Below are positions 44,302-56,700 of a stretch of 61,031 nucleotides of DNA, piece by piece (position 1 is the first letter of the stretch; every line of letters starts with the position of its first letter). The translations under genes and the position numbers were made by a program. The notes under the pieces were generated by a model. It was not told the origin of the DNA, did no database searches, and saw nothing but the letters and a program-made list of their open reading frames with translations. The stretch lies in the NCBI GenBank assembly GCA_015501055.1, contig JADNYV010000213.1:1-61031 (forward strand), in the 5' to 3' direction. Source of the DNA: Mucidula mucida. Taxonomy: Eukaryota > Basidiomycota > Agaricomycetes > Agaricales > Physalacriaceae.

Positions 44302-47300
44302 ATGGCCTCTAGTTATGTACAGTTTTCCGACAAGGAAAAGACTGACATGCGCCGTATTCGCGGACAGCTCTCTTGCGCTGAGTGCCGCCGGTCCGTGACT
44401 GGCACGCCTTGACATTTCTTTCGGCCATGCTTATCGTGCTGACTAGATTGAAACTCAAATGCGACAAACAGACTCCCTGTGCATCTTGCTGTTAGTCTCC
44501 CGTCTCTATTTGTCCCTTGATATTCACTTCCTCCAGTGCGACGCGGTTGCGAGTCGATCTGTCCTACTGGTACGTCCAATTACTGACATTGATCGTGTCA
44601 GGTTCTTGATACCACGCCAGGAACCCTTGCGAATGGCACCGGCAAGAAGTAAGCAGCCCTTGACGCGTCGGAAGAGATGGCCAAACGTCTGCTTAGGCTC
44701 GTCATTTCTGATACAGGCAACCTCCACCACAAGGTTGAAGAAATGGGAGAACGCATCAGGTTACTAGAACAAGCTATCGAAGAGTTCCAGTCCACCATCT
44801 CTGCCGATACACATTCCCTTCTGCGTCCCGAGCTCTTGAACATCAAGTATCCTCCTGGACTTTCGATACCTACAGAAAAGAAGGACCAGCCAACTCTTGA
44901 GCTCGCCGATGCTTTAGGCACGCTTACGATTAACGAGAATGGTAGTACCAAGTACTTTGGAAGTACAGCTGGCACAGAAGTAAGTTCTCATCGAGCCCCC
45001 TCTTTGCAAACGCTAAACGCTACTACTCAATAGTCGTTGTTTCTAGTAAGTCGTTCTCATTTCAGGTGAAGACCACGGTTCGAGTGACACTCAAGGCTGG
45101 CGCAGAAATTCAGCATCAAGGCTTTGTCGAAAACGAATCCTTCAAGTCTATATCTGTGTCCCGCCTACAAACAAATCTCCCTATAGGCAAAGGCTCGACA
45201 TGGGACGTTTCAAATTCTCTTCCCATCCTTTACGCATTCCTGCCCCCCAAACCGCGTGCCTGGACACTCTGCGAGACTTACCTACAGCACGGGGCTTGGA
45301 GTGGAAATGTGGTCACTAGAAGCGAAATCATCGATGATATCATGACGCCTATTTACAAACATGTCGAGCTACATACTGGAGACACTGAAACGGGAACTCC
45401 AGTGGCGCATCATAAATTGGCAACTCTGTTCCTTGGTTCGTGCATGTGTTGTCGTATCCAATCAGTTTTGACTTACTCCTTTCCTAGTCTTCGGTCTTGG
45501 AACGCTCCTCGATCTCACTGTTCCTCCTTATAGTCCAGAGGCCGATAACTATTTCGACCTCGGAGTTTCAGCACTTAACCTGCATCCCTTGTTCAGTTCA
45601 CCGGAGACTGGGACGGTTCAAACGCTGCTACTAATGGCTATATATCTGAGCCTCGGGGGCAGGAGATTTACGATGGAAGGTGCATATTCGATGGTTTCGT
45701 TGGCATCAAAGCTTGGACAGAGCGTAAGGCATTATTGTTGAACGCTGTTGATATTGACTGATATATTAGTTGTACAGATTGGTCTCCGTACGTTCATGAA
45801 TCGACTTTGCTCTGCCTCAATATGAAAGCCATCTAGACCGTGAAAGCCCGCAATGGAAGTTGGACCCAAAAATTGTCGATCGACGCCGAAGGTTGTTTTG
45901 GGAGTTGTACACGTACGACGTGTCCCTAGTATGCCAAAACATCTTCGCGTGTCACCATACTCTGCTGATTACTCCGAGTAGAGCGTCAAGCTTGGAAGAC
46001 CTCCTTCAATCCGGCTGAGTTACGTCGACGTTCCGTTACCAAGAGACGACGAACAAACCATTGACGAAGATGGAAGTATCATTCCGGGCTGTACGTCAAC
46101 CTTCTTCCCCGTGCTTATACCTAAAACTTTCTTTGTAGATCATTGGCTGAAATGGCACTTTGCAAAAACTGTATGTATATCATCATTGCAAAATTGTCTC
46201 TGCCTCTGGTGTTCACATACAAACAGTTGATTTCCAAGGTTGCTGAAGTAACACTGAGCGCCAAATCTCCGCCTTACAGTGCGATTCTGGATCTCGATCG
46301 TATCTTACGCGAAGGAAGAATATATAGGAAGTATCTCTTCGGGAAAACCTGGGATGGCTCGCCATTACCAAACAAGTTCTTCCGTCCTTTCCTGTTGAAG
46401 CAGCATCGCGCGATCAGTTGAGTTATAGCCTCAGGCGCCAACCTCTCGAATCGTATTAATCTCTCCTCAGCGGGAATGTATATACATCGAAGCTATTTTG
46501 CTCAAGCAGTGTTGACACATCCTGCCGATCCTTTGTTGAGCCCGTACGCTGCGTCGTATCTGGCCGCATACCGTTGTGCTTCCGGTCTCGTAAGTATAAC
46601 AGTCAAGTATTTTGACAAGTCCCCCGACTTGGTCATGCGTTGGTGGAGTATTTGGTCAAGCTGTGAGTTTCTCGTTCTATCATATTTTGTATACGATTAC
46701 TTATTTTCACATAGTTTTCTCCGCTTCTGTACGGTTGTCCTCTTTCGAGACTGAAATCCGCTTGCTCAAAGTTTCAAGGTCATCGTAGGAACAGTGGCGA
46801 TTCACACAAGAGACTCTCATCTAGCGGCGCGTGCATTCGCCGAGCTATGTCTTGCCGTCGAGCTCTTTGAAAAAGGCGCCATCAACGCGAGTCGCGTTCG
46901 CCATGGACTGGTAAATAAATATCCTCTGCCGGTCAATCTCACTAACACTTTCTCTAGGTAATACTTCGAAGACTTCGTGATCGAGCCGTTACATTTTTCT
47001 CTCAGCAGGACGCCGAACAAGTCGTTGGCTACTCTGCCAAACCCCGCATAGATACCTCAGACTTTGATGATGAGTTGGAGATCTTCGGCGGCCAAACGCG
47101 AGTGGTGGTGAGCCGGTTGCTTGCCCGGCGTCCTATGCCCTCCCCCGCTCCCCCGCAGCCAGTGCCCATGATGCTTGAGAACAACCAACAGTCACTTGTC
47201 GACTTTTTCGCGTCACAGATGGGTCCTGATTGGACGACGCCCCACCCGAATGATACCCTCCCAATACCGCAGCCCCAGTACAACTACGGCGCTGGAGGCT

Positions 47301-47581
47301 TGCCTACGGATGCCCCCTTGTTCTCGGGACAATTAAACGAGGACCATTCGTTTGTGAACGATCTATCCTTTGACAGCGATATGTCCATGAATGTCAGCGG
47401 CGGGTCAAGCGGTGATACATTCCTCCGGCTACTCGACGAATTCTCGTCGGATGCGTCAAGTTTCCAGATGCAGGATATTGAGGCGTTTCCGGGGCCCTGG
47501 TTTTCCTTGCCCGACCAACATGAGAATCAGAATGGTGAAAGTGGGGATCTTGGCGGGTACCAATCGATTCCCTTCTCATAG
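44302..47581 (+). CDS. Zn(II)2Cys6 fungal transcription factor
   Basis: A nuclear DNA-binding regulator. The zinc cluster is split by two introns: RGQLSCAECRR, LKLKCDKQTPCASC and CRRGCESICPTG. The six cysteines follow the CX2C-X6-C-X5-C-X2-C-X8-C pattern. A coiled-coil dimer segment follows (LHHKVEEMGERIRLLEQAIE), then a linker and the fungal-specific middle homology domain (GTLLDLTVPPYSPEADNYFD, LLLMAIYLSLGGRRFTMEGA). The acidic, Gln/Pro-rich C-terminal region includes LDEFSSDASSFQMQDIEA and ends GGYQSIPFS at 47581. About a dozen introns are needed, and joins between 45700 and 47000 are approximate. The ATG at 44302 is preferred because it is the first in-frame one upstream of the zinc cluster. 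The target genes are unknown; the divergent neighbour is a candidate. Confidence 0.85.
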
Positions 47582-48317
47582 GACTGCAGTTCTTATCTGT
47601 ATCATACGCACCGCCATCAATGAGTAGTCGGTACATCGGACTTCATATGTATCATCAGACAGCCCTAACCAAAGAGTCAAATACCGACAACGCAATTCCG
47701 GCCAAATGACTTCGCGATTAGGAGTCCTCGATGGCTTGAAGGTCGGAGACCAGCATAAGAGGAGGCGGTTTGTGATACTGTGTTTATGCTGGTGGCAGGG
47801 AGGATGGTGAAAGACGCCACACCGGTCCGATTACCGATCACCGACACTTTCCCACGCAGCACCATACTGCATCACTGTCAAATCATCGTACTTTGTATCC
47901 CAGATGAGGATGGGGTAACCGGTGGCAGGCTTAATAGACTGCTTGTGGATATGGTGATACGACGGAGGTACGACTATGGGTCGATCCTGCAATCCTGGTA
48001 CAGCTCCGTTTAGTCTGATTGCTTTTTAAGTACAACACCCAGAAATTTGTTTGTAACTCCAATTATCTGCCCGTCCACTTCTCCGCATTCCTAGGCCAGA
48101 GATAGCTTTAACCTGCACTGAGGCTCCTTCGGAAGCCAAACGGAACGCGTACAAGACGCCTAGGCACGCGTCTTAAAATGACAGCAGGCACCGCCGCCTG
48201 TCGTCGACTTTTGACAGGTAGTCCCGCGCATATGGGATTTATATCATATACACCCTGACGTGACGGGTACATAAAGAGTATCATCTCAGCCCAGTCCCGT
48301 TATCGACCGCTGTGATC
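47582..48317. other. No gene recognised; promoter of the WW-like gene
   Basis: No supported coding sequence. It contains a GC-rich palindromic patch around 48155-48220 (acgcgtctt...gcgtctt, ccgccgcctg) and a TATA-like stretch (tttatatcatatacac near 48239) upstream of the start at 48318. Confidence 0.35.
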
Positions 48318-50186
48318 ATGCGCATCTCAGAATCTCAACCATTGCCCCCTGGTTGGGTTGAACGGTACGACGAACAGTGAGTTCTTTATTGCATGTCAAT
48401 CCTACAAATTCCTCAACTTTTGCTTCCTTTCAGGGGAAACGTTTGGTATGTATTCCCCGCTGTAGTCAAGCATTTGAGAGGAACTCCTGACATGCTCCAG
48501 GTTCGATATACGCGACGACGAACGCTCTGAACCTCCAGAGTCCGAGCCTGCGCCAAGTGTTCCTCCAACGACGCAGCCCCCTATGGCGTCTATGAGCTTT
48601 GCACAGAGATTGTACGCTAGCGCGCTTCCAGCGGATAGTGTAACGTCTCAGCACAGCCATCCTCATCATCAGCCGCATAGAGCGAGCACCTATCAACCAC
48701 CCTCTGTTCCCCCGCCTGTACCGGACAATTATCGCCATCATCAGCGAGCAACTACCTATTCTAGTTCGTTTGCGGTCACCAACTCTGCTCGGACGTCGGA
48801 GAACTTGACCTCTGCCCCTCGATCCACGCCAACAGTGGCACTTGTTGCGCGTGCTCCTGCATCAGGACAGGTGCCTCCAACTGGGCAGCATTCATTAAGC
48901 GCTGCGAATCCTCGTTCGCCCAGTCATGAAACGCCGATGCCACTCAGTATTCCGCGACACCCCAATTCCACCGTAGCCAGTCCACCACCGGCACCTCAAT
49001 ATCAAACACAAGCGAACCCACCTATTCAGCAGCCTACTGGCCCCCGCAGATATTCGACTGGGCCACTCTCGCCACCGCCCCCTCATCCTTCGACTGCCAG
49101 CAGTAGGTATTCAAGTCGACCACCTTTACCTCCACCATCGACGGCATCTTCTCGACCTGTACACTCCGCACCTATGCCGCCGCCACAAAGAACACCATCT
49201 ATGCAGCCATTTCCTCCGCCTCCTCCCAGACCACCTGTTATGCAACACTCCTCGCCTCCTTCCAGACCACCTGTTATGCAGCACTCCCCGCCTCCCCCGC
49301 CTCCACCTCCACCGATTCAGCAACAACAAACTCAGCGTCCCCTTCCGACTTCGTCCACACAGCCGAACGATAGAGGCTTGATGACGGATGTGGGCAAAGC
49401 CGTTGGGTCCATGGCGTTGAAGAGTGTAGGCGGAGCTATGCTCAGTGCACTTACCGGAGGCCTCTTATCGTCGGATGTCGTCGACGGCCTGAGTACCATA
49501 TTTTCCGGTATGGGAATCGGAGGAGATGCTACGGCGAGCGTACCGACGAGTTTTGGCTTTGACTTTTCTCAGCTACAAGCGGTGGCGCAGGGCCAGCCTG
49601 GCGCGGATTATCAGAGTATCATTGATTCGATTCTCCAGACGCAACAACAACAGCCTCAGCAGCAGTCTTCTGGTATAGACTATCAGGCGATTATCAGCGA
49701 GTTGCTGAAGATACAGAAACAGAGCACACATCCTCCAGTGGGTACCATCCGCCGCCGTTTCCAGCCGCCCCGCTCCGGACTTTGCGGCCATTACAACCAG
49801 TCGTATCAAATGGGATGCAGACATACAATCATGGAGGACACGATGAAGCCGAATCCGTACTTGCAGCAGCAGATGCAGGGCCAGTCGCAGCAGACATACA
49901 GATGTGCAGTATATTGAGCAGCAGCAGTTGCAGGCAAAGCAGAATTTGATAGCTATGATGAAGGCGCAAAACGCGGCGTCGTTTGGGACGGGGCCCTCGG
50001 TTGGGGAGAATCAGTCGTATCATGGAGGTAGTTAGCCGTCGTTTGGTGGTAGTAATGGACATGCATTGTATGGGCATGGACATTCATCTTTTGCGCCGGG
50101 ACATACCAGTGGGGGACACCCTCCGCAAGGAGCTCATACGTTTGGAAGCCATCCTCAGTACGGTCATCATCACTCGTATACCGGTA
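48318..50186 (+). CDS. WW-domain-like, proline- and glutamine-rich protein; 3' part frame-disturbed
   Basis: MRISESQPLPPGWVERYDEQ begins a WW-type module continuing GNVWFDIRDDERSEPP. It is split by two introns around a 12-nt exon (48434-48445). The usual second tryptophan is absent, so ligand binding is doubtful. A ~200-residue Pro/Ser-rich linker follows, with a duplicated PPVMQHS unit. A hydrophobic Gly/Ala/Met segment comes next (VGKAVGSMALKSVGGAMLSA), then Gln-rich text with two related units, DYQSIIDSILQ and DYQAIISELLK. After about 49735 natural-looking coding sequence jumps between frames (SSGYHPPPFPAAPLRTL, then YLQQQMQGQSQQ, then YIEQQQLQAKQNLIAMM). A TAG at 50034-50036 interrupts Gly/His-rich text that resumes as GHALYGHGHSSFAPGH. 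The ATG-initiated frame itself closes at 49917. Confidence 0.6.
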
Positions 50187-50354
50187 AATTTCCAAAAATC
50201 ACTTTGTATTCAAAACTATTGGTGTTGTATACCTATCAATTTGAGCAACTGTCTTTATTGTACAGCAACAGCAACGCCATCGCGGATCGGAATTTTGAAG
50301 CAGAAAGCACAAGGGAGGACTCCGAACTCAAGATTTCTTGAAATACTAGAGTTG

Positions 50355-50512
50355 GCTAGCCCAGCGCAGCCTTTGCTGATGGCCCCACAGGACGCTCAAG
50401 TATCTGGCACCCTTCCTCTCAACGCGTCGTGTGGAACCAGGCAATGTGAGACTGAGCGTGGATTCGCCGTAGAAAGTGTTCTCCCGCTGGAGAGGGCGGG
50501 CATTCAGCCATG
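50355..50512 (-). pseudogene. Decayed inverted copy of the AFYGE-motif exon
   Basis: Read on the minus strand this stretch aligns with 31683-31845: ctccagcgggagaac, ctttctacggcgaatccacg and gccatcagcaaaggc are shared. It would encode RENTFYGESTLSLTLPGSTR and, in another frame, ILERPVGPSAKAALG, matching ILRRPGGPSAKAALLG. Small indels and a stop break it, and no other exon of the source gene was seen around it. Confidence 0.75.
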
Positions 50513-51329
50513 AACACGATTGATGCTCATTCCAATGTAACGATGCTATGAAAACATGATATCTGTTACATCTTTACCGTCTATTGTCAGAGGATCGAGA
50601 ACGGGCGCGGGAGGTTCAAGAAGAACGAGGTTAAACTATGTGCACTAGTCAATACACCAGTTCTAGTAAAGCCTAGTAGATTAAATGAAGTACGCACACT
50701 CACCATTGGCCTTTTAGTGAATCACGTAGCCGCTGTGTTAATCATGGCTGACGCGACGTAATCTTAATATGTCAATATCCGGAACTCCTGGAAGAGCAAA
50801 CACTTTTCGTATGGCCGTCGTCTAGCCTGATCCAAATGGAAAAGCGAAGGTGATTACTGTGCTGTTTCCGCCACAAAATCAACGCGCTTACTTTATGTCG
50901 GCACCAAACGAGCAGACCTGACGAACGAGTGTTGTCCTTCTCCGGCTTGGCCGGTCAATGAATTTTGTTGTGAAGGAGCTATGGCCGCACTGAAGGTGGA
51001 GGTACCACGTTCCTAGGAATACATGAGCTCAATATGTCAAAAGCAGGGTTTCAAAGTGCTGAACAACGCGTATTTTGCTTGCGATCGAATCTGCTGAAAA
51101 AGGCCGGCCGGCATTTTGGCAACAACTTGACAACAACGTGGACAACGTGTTTAGGGTTGACCATCGACGACTATGGTACTGCATCCGTCCCTCGTCCTAA
51201 CTGTTCTGGCATTGCTCTTCCCAGTTTTCATCTCATGTTGGCGTCGCGGTATGCCTCATTGACACTGCAGTTGATCTAGCTCATGTTCTAGCCAGCATCC
51301 TCGTGGTGGTCAGCAAAGAAAGTCGCGCC
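50513..51329. other. No gene recognised
   Basis: Only short frames without domain-like sequence. The right end (51034-51290) may hold the missing first exon of the F-box-like gene, but no start could be supported. Confidence 0.3.
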
Positions 51330-52451
51330 GCAATTATCTGCTGCCCAGGACTGTAACGAGGACGTGCTGAGGCTCATTTTCGCACTTTGTACCGATTCAA
51401 CTCTTGCTGCTGCAGCGAGGGTTTGCCGTACATGGACCGCACCGGCGCAACGAGAGCTCTTTTCGGTGCTCCCGACCGAGCGGGAGCGCCGCACAGCTGA
51501 CCCCCGATGGTCAGAAATTGCTCGATCCATGGAAGGTAGCGCGGTTCTTCGATCATACCTCCGCGAGCTGCGCATATCCTGTGGAAACGAATTGGAGGCG
51601 TTGAACCCTTCCGTTGGCTTAGGCTGCTGCCTAACAAGGACTCGTTTTACTCGACGCTTACGGACCCCGTGACCTCCAGGCGGAATTCAGCCCTATAGTC
51701 CTTTCATGTCCAGCACTTCGTAACCTCCGATCATTGATTTCGACGCCCGTAATTCTGGGTGGTACTGCGGGTTTGGATTTGTGCTTGTCAATCCTGCCCT
51801 GGAACATTTGGGACTGACGATTGTGGAGGATAACCTCCAAGCCACTGTTCCATTTCAACCTAAGCCTTGCAACACCGTTCGCCGCCTCAGCATCCAAATA
51901 CCATTTCCTTGATGCCACCCAGAACGTAATCCGCGCTTGCGCAAATGGTCTCCAGCGTTTAGACCTGGATGTACGCAGGATGAAGAAATATTCTGACTTG
52001 AGCGGCATCTTATGCAATCTCCCAAAGCTCACTCATCTCTATCTTGCATGGTCTGAAGAGCCAGACACTGCGGTTCCTTTCCTTGACACGGTGGTAGAAC
52101 TCCTTCCGAATTTGCGCTATTTGCGCGCTGGATCCTGCCTTTACACTGCCGCCTTCTTCGCAAACCTCCCACCTGCCTCGAAACTCTACATCTGTTATAT
52201 TTCCCGATCACATCGAAGGAACTTGGCCAAGTGAAACTGTAATCACTGAAGCTTCGTTCCCCGTTGACGCTGCTATTGCTGGCTTCAGCGCACATACAAT
52301 GCTGAAGGAGGTTACCCTTGGTCCCCATCCAGGTTGTTCAGCACCACACCGTCCATGCCCGAGCCTTCATGAAGCATGCAAGTCGTATGGAATCGTCCTG
52401 CACACACCACCCCGATCGTTCTCATCGGAACGTGGCTTCTTCCAGCCCTGA
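51330..52451 (+). CDS. F-box-like protein with leucine-rich C-terminal part, frame-disturbed
   Basis: The segment begins after a cag acceptor near 51351 with DCNEDVLRLIFALCTDSTLA and AAARVCRTWTAPAQRELFSV, the pattern of an F-box followed by its conserved tryptophan. RSYLRELRISCG and RWLRLLPNKDSFYSTLTDP follow in a different frame (slip near 51612). LRLWRITSKPLFHFNLSLAT, GLQRLDLDVRRMKKYSDLSG, LCNLPKLTHLYLAW and LLPNLRYLRAGS are leucine-rich-repeat-like. It ends ERGFFQP at 52451, again after a frame change near 52175. Such proteins are numerous in Agaricomycetes and act as substrate adaptors of SCF ubiquitin ligases. The start codon was not found. The gene may be a pseudogene, or the sequence may lack bases. 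Confidence 0.55.
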
Positions 52452-52557
52452 TCGTGCTTGTACCACTTCTTTTCCTGTTCTTTTCATATCTATCCTATAT
52501 ACCTATATAACACTATAAAGATGTTCATCCGGCGTCACCGCCTTCAGCTCCGAAAAC

Positions 52558-53529
52558 ATGTCCGCGCGGAACTTTTCTACGATCCATCTTTCCTTTGGTA
52601 TCGAACTCGAGGGACTCGTCGTTCGGCATTTCTGTCCCCAACCAATAACCCAAAGGCCCAAGAGGCCTTGGCCAACACTGTCTGCAGCGGTATTCCAGGT
52701 TGCCTCTTTTGCTGGCGCCAGCACCCGCGGACTATACCTCATGGTCTATCGTGCAGGACACGTCTCTCCAACCACCCCCATCTCCTCCGCTCTCCGTTGG
52801 CATTGAGCTTGTCTCTCGTATTTTGATGACGGCACAGGTGATCGGCGTTTCGTGGGCAAAGAACGCTCCGCCTGGATGACTGAGATAGACGCTGTTGGAC
52901 GGGCGATTGCAGCACTGGGGACGGCGAAGGATGCTATAGAGGTTCGTGGAGGCCAAGGCACTGGCTTTCACGTTCATGTCGGGATACGCGATACCAGCAA
53001 CAACGACTCATACACCCTTGAAGACCTCCAAAAAATTGCAATGGCGGTCTTGCATTATGAGGGTACGCTGTAATTTGCCCCATGTAACTGCACCCTCAGC
53101 ACATTCCTCATTTAGGGCAGATTGATGACTTCATCCCCCACACCGTAGGAAGCAGATGATCCTTACATTCCTCGAACACACACGGGATGGAAGCCGCGGT
53201 GGACTGACAAGGGTGCAGGACAGATTAGATGCAATTCTTCAGTGTGACATATCCCGACCTCATCCGACTCTTCAATCCGCCTCGGCCAGGTCGCAATGAT
53301 GATCCAGCTCGGGCATGCCGCTACTATAAATACAACTTTACCAGTCTGAGTACCTTGGTACTATCGAGTTTCGTCAACCTGACGGAATTTTGATCCTCAG
53401 AAGATCAAGGAGACCATTGTGTTTTATCTGACCTTTGTCAGGTCGTGCTTGGTGCGCCGGCTCGATGAGCTGCGTTGGCTGGACAACGGTAGCGAACCCA
53501 TTCACACGTTTGTTAAGGTTATTATGTGA
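52558..53529 (+). pseudogene. Amidoligase-like gene, copy A, multiply frame-broken
   Basis: Belongs to the putative amidoligase family (ATP-grasp/glutamine-synthetase-like). The N-terminal signature STIHLSFGIELEGLVV is followed by QEALANTVCSGIPGCLF, DYTSWSIVQDTSLQPPPS, VGIELVSRIL and, after a 47 bp intron, IDAVGRAIAALGTAKDA and GFHVHVGIRDTSNNDSYTLE. Downstream, FRQPDG and KIKETIVFYLTFVRS remain. These pieces fall in several frames. Against copy B (60369-61031) I count eight missing bases and no extra ones over the shared ~680 bp. As written it cannot encode the full protein. It ends just upstream of the Rad16-like gene. Confidence 0.75.
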
Positions 53530-53550
53530 TTTCAAGTTGTCTTTATTATA
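52875..53550. repeat. Inverted duplication, arm A (partner 60348-61031)
   Basis: This 676 bp arm matches the reverse complement of 60348-61031 (684 bp), with shared runs such as ggtagcgaacccattcacac and caagatcaaggagacca-type text. The right end is sharp: both arms share ctttattata and then diverge (ccaacatacc here, ccctcagatc in the partner). The left end is hidden because the partner is cut by the window edge. The arms cover the 3' part of the amidoligase-like gene, including one intron. Confidence 0.9.
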
Positions 53551-53730
53551 CCAACATACCTCATCTTGCGTACTATTTTTACGAGTTGTCAGTAATCTTT
53601 TACAATTATCATCATGGCACGGTGTAACGCCATGCACGTGAGCGCGTCACACATTAATGATTTTCGTGGTTCCGAAGAAATTTGGCGCCGGCATTGGTAA
53701 CAAGAGAACAAGACCACACTTGAGACCTCC

Positions 53731-56700
53731 ATGGCTCGTCTTACACGACGGTCTGCCCGACTCCAGGACACTACGTCTGCGTCGCCGTCGACAGCGTCAA
53801 CAGCGACTCCCATTTTCAGTGCAAGAACGTCGGTCGTTGATACCCCAGATACCTCGGACGACGGTGAGGCGCTGTCTACAGCAAAAGCAAGATCATCAAG
53901 AGCCACAAAACGCAAAGCTGTCAGTGAGGACGACGACGAAGAAGAGGAAGACGACGAGGCGATGCCCAAGACACCGGCGCGGTCTTTGAAACGGGCTCCG
54001 AAGCGCCAAGCCGTCGCGAACCGCGCGTATGTGGAGATACCCTCGAAGACCTCGACGCCCGTGAAGGGCGAGGATAAAGCCACTGTGTGTATCTTTCCAT
54101 CCCATGCACGACGTCTTGTAATCGCGAATATCCTCCAGGTTGTTAGCAAAAAGAACAAAGGAAAGGCGCCAGTGCGGCCCAAAGCGACTATCGCGTCAGA
54201 TGGCGAGGACAGCGCCTTGGAATACGACGAAACACGTTCACTTGACGAATCTCTATCTAGTGGCTCTGAATTTGAAGCCTCGGAATCCTCTGACTTTGAG
54301 GCAGCGGCTGATAGCAATCAAGAGTCTGACGACGATGAGGAGCTCATGCTCAATGTCGCCGTCGCAAACTCTCTCGCCACGCCGCGCTCGAACGGCGCGT
54401 CCTCTTCTACTGCTCCATTACTTTCTCCTGCTGCTCAGCGCGCTGCTGCCGCTGAACGTCGTCTGACTCGCGCTAACAAAGACGTCGATGTCGATGACTC
54501 TATGATGATAATGGACGTGGACGATGAGTCTTCCATGTCTGATTCCGAAGACGAGCCTCTATCCAAGAAAAGCAAAGGCAAGGGGAAAGCGAAAGCAAAG
54601 GCGAAAGCTGTCGCTTCCACGTCGACTCCAAAGATTATGACCTTTGCAGACCAGCGAAAGCGTCGGAGGGAGCTTGCGAAGGAGCGCAGCGAGCACCGCA
54701 AATCGACTAGGAAGGAGGAAGCTGAGTTGCGCAAGAAGCTGGGCAGGAAACTGACGCATGTGGGTCGCTCGAGTTATGTACAACAAACTACTAAAATCTC
54801 CCATCCAGGCAGAGAAGACAACGATACAACTTCACAAGCACCACGAGGAGCTTCGGGATGTTTGGGGTGACTTGGAAAAGGATATCCCTATCGTTGTTCC
54901 CGAGAAAGGAACACAGCCAAAGGGCATTAAACTAACGCTGCTTCCGTTCCAGCTGGAAAGTATGTATTGGATGAAGAGGCAGGAGGAAGGTGTTTGGCAT
55001 GGTGGTATGCTTGCAGTCAGTCTCTTCGTTTCTTCCTTCACAAATGGCCTTCTGAACAACATCTTCTTAGGATGAGATGGGGTGAGTCCGGTTATATGCC
55101 ATGGAATTAATCAATTTACGCTATTTCAGAATGGGAAAGACAATTCAGATGATCGCTTTGCTCGTCTCCGATAACAAGAAGCCAAATCTGATTATTGCGT
55201 ACGTTCTTTTGTCGTGCTTTCAGACCGAATGAATCTCAAGTACGTCTTCCAGTCCTACTGTTGCAATAATGCAATGGAGGAACGAAATAGAAGCCCACAC
55301 ATATGGTATGAAAGTTCTCATCTGGCACGGGTCATCTCGAGAGTCAGATATCAGTCAGCTGAAGAAGTATGATGTTGTAAGCTCCATCATTACCTCCGTC
55401 GCCTTAGTACTAACTATTTTTCGAGGTCCTGAGCACGTACGCGGTTCTTGAAAGGTCGTGATTTGTTCTGTACAAACAGATCTGCGCTAACATCTCCTTC
55501 TAGTTCATTCCGAAAGCAAGAGAAAGGTTTTGAACGTAAAGTGAACAATAAGAGAGTCTTCATCACAGAAGAGTCGCCTGTACATCAAATTACCTGGAAT
55601 CGTATTATCGTCAGTATGCTATCCTTGCGAGTTCCTTTTCTGACCCCTCGCCGTCCAGCTCGACGAAGCTCACAATATCAAGGAACGATCTACGAATACA
55701 GCCAAAGCCGCCTTTGAGCTCAATGGCAACTTCCGCTGGTGCCTTTCTGGTACCCCACTACAGAACCGGGTCGGGGAATTGTACAGTCTAGTTCGATTCC
55801 TGGGTGGTGATCCCTTCTCCTTTTACTTTTGTATGCCTTTGATTGCTTTTACTTCGTCTCCACTGACATCTTTGCCCCAGGCAAACGCTGTGATTGCAAG
55901 TCTCTTCATTGGAAGTTCTCTGACAAGCGATCCTGCGATGGTAAGCAGGTCATTTTCTCTCTCATAATACAAACTCAACTCACGATAGAGTGCGGACACT
56001 CACCCATGCAACATGTAAGCTCATGGCGTTGCCGACGAATTTATCACTCACTTGGGTGTGCAGACCTGTTTCTGGAATAACGAGATCTTGACTCCCATAC
56101 AAAACCACGGAATGACAGGACCGGGAAAGCCTGCGTTCAAGAAGCTGAAGATTCTGTTGGATCGGATGATGTTACGACGAACAAAGGTCGGTGATTCTTG
56201 GATTATCCGAAGAAAGCTCATAATCCTTTCCTAGCTTCAACGTGCCGATGATCTAGGATTACCACCACGGACCGTTATAATCCGTAGGGACTACTTTAGC
56301 CCAGAAGAGAAGGAACTATACCGCTCTCTATTCTCTGACGCCAAGCGGACCTTCAGCACTTATCTTGACCAGGGAACTGTTCTTAATAGTACGTCCGGGA
56401 TGTTGACGTGGGCAGTCTCTTACGTCCTTGTTCGTTTGTACAGATTATTCTAACATCTTCAGTCTGTATGTCTTCCTCTCTGAATGTACAAGATTCGCCT
56501 TATCATATCCTGAAGGTTGACGCGAATGCGGCAAATGGCGTGTCATCCGGATCTCGTGATACGCAGCAAGACGAACGCTAACCAGTTTGTGGAACATCAA
56601 GGCGACGCAACGGTCTGCCGACTGTGCAATGAGATCGCAGAGGACGCCATTCAGTCCAAGTGCCGCCATATCTTCGATAGAGAGTGTATCAAGCAATATA

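Noticed and set aside
52458..52826. 122-codon frame starting upstream of the amidoligase start
   Set aside because: It mixes 5' leader sequence with one frame of the broken amidoligase copy A; the GIELE signature is in another frame, so this is not a separate gene.
53374..53637. Minus-strand frame over the end of amidoligase copy A
   Set aside because: Antisense shadow of the degraded amidoligase-like gene; the same shadow appears on the + strand of copy B at 60363-60614.
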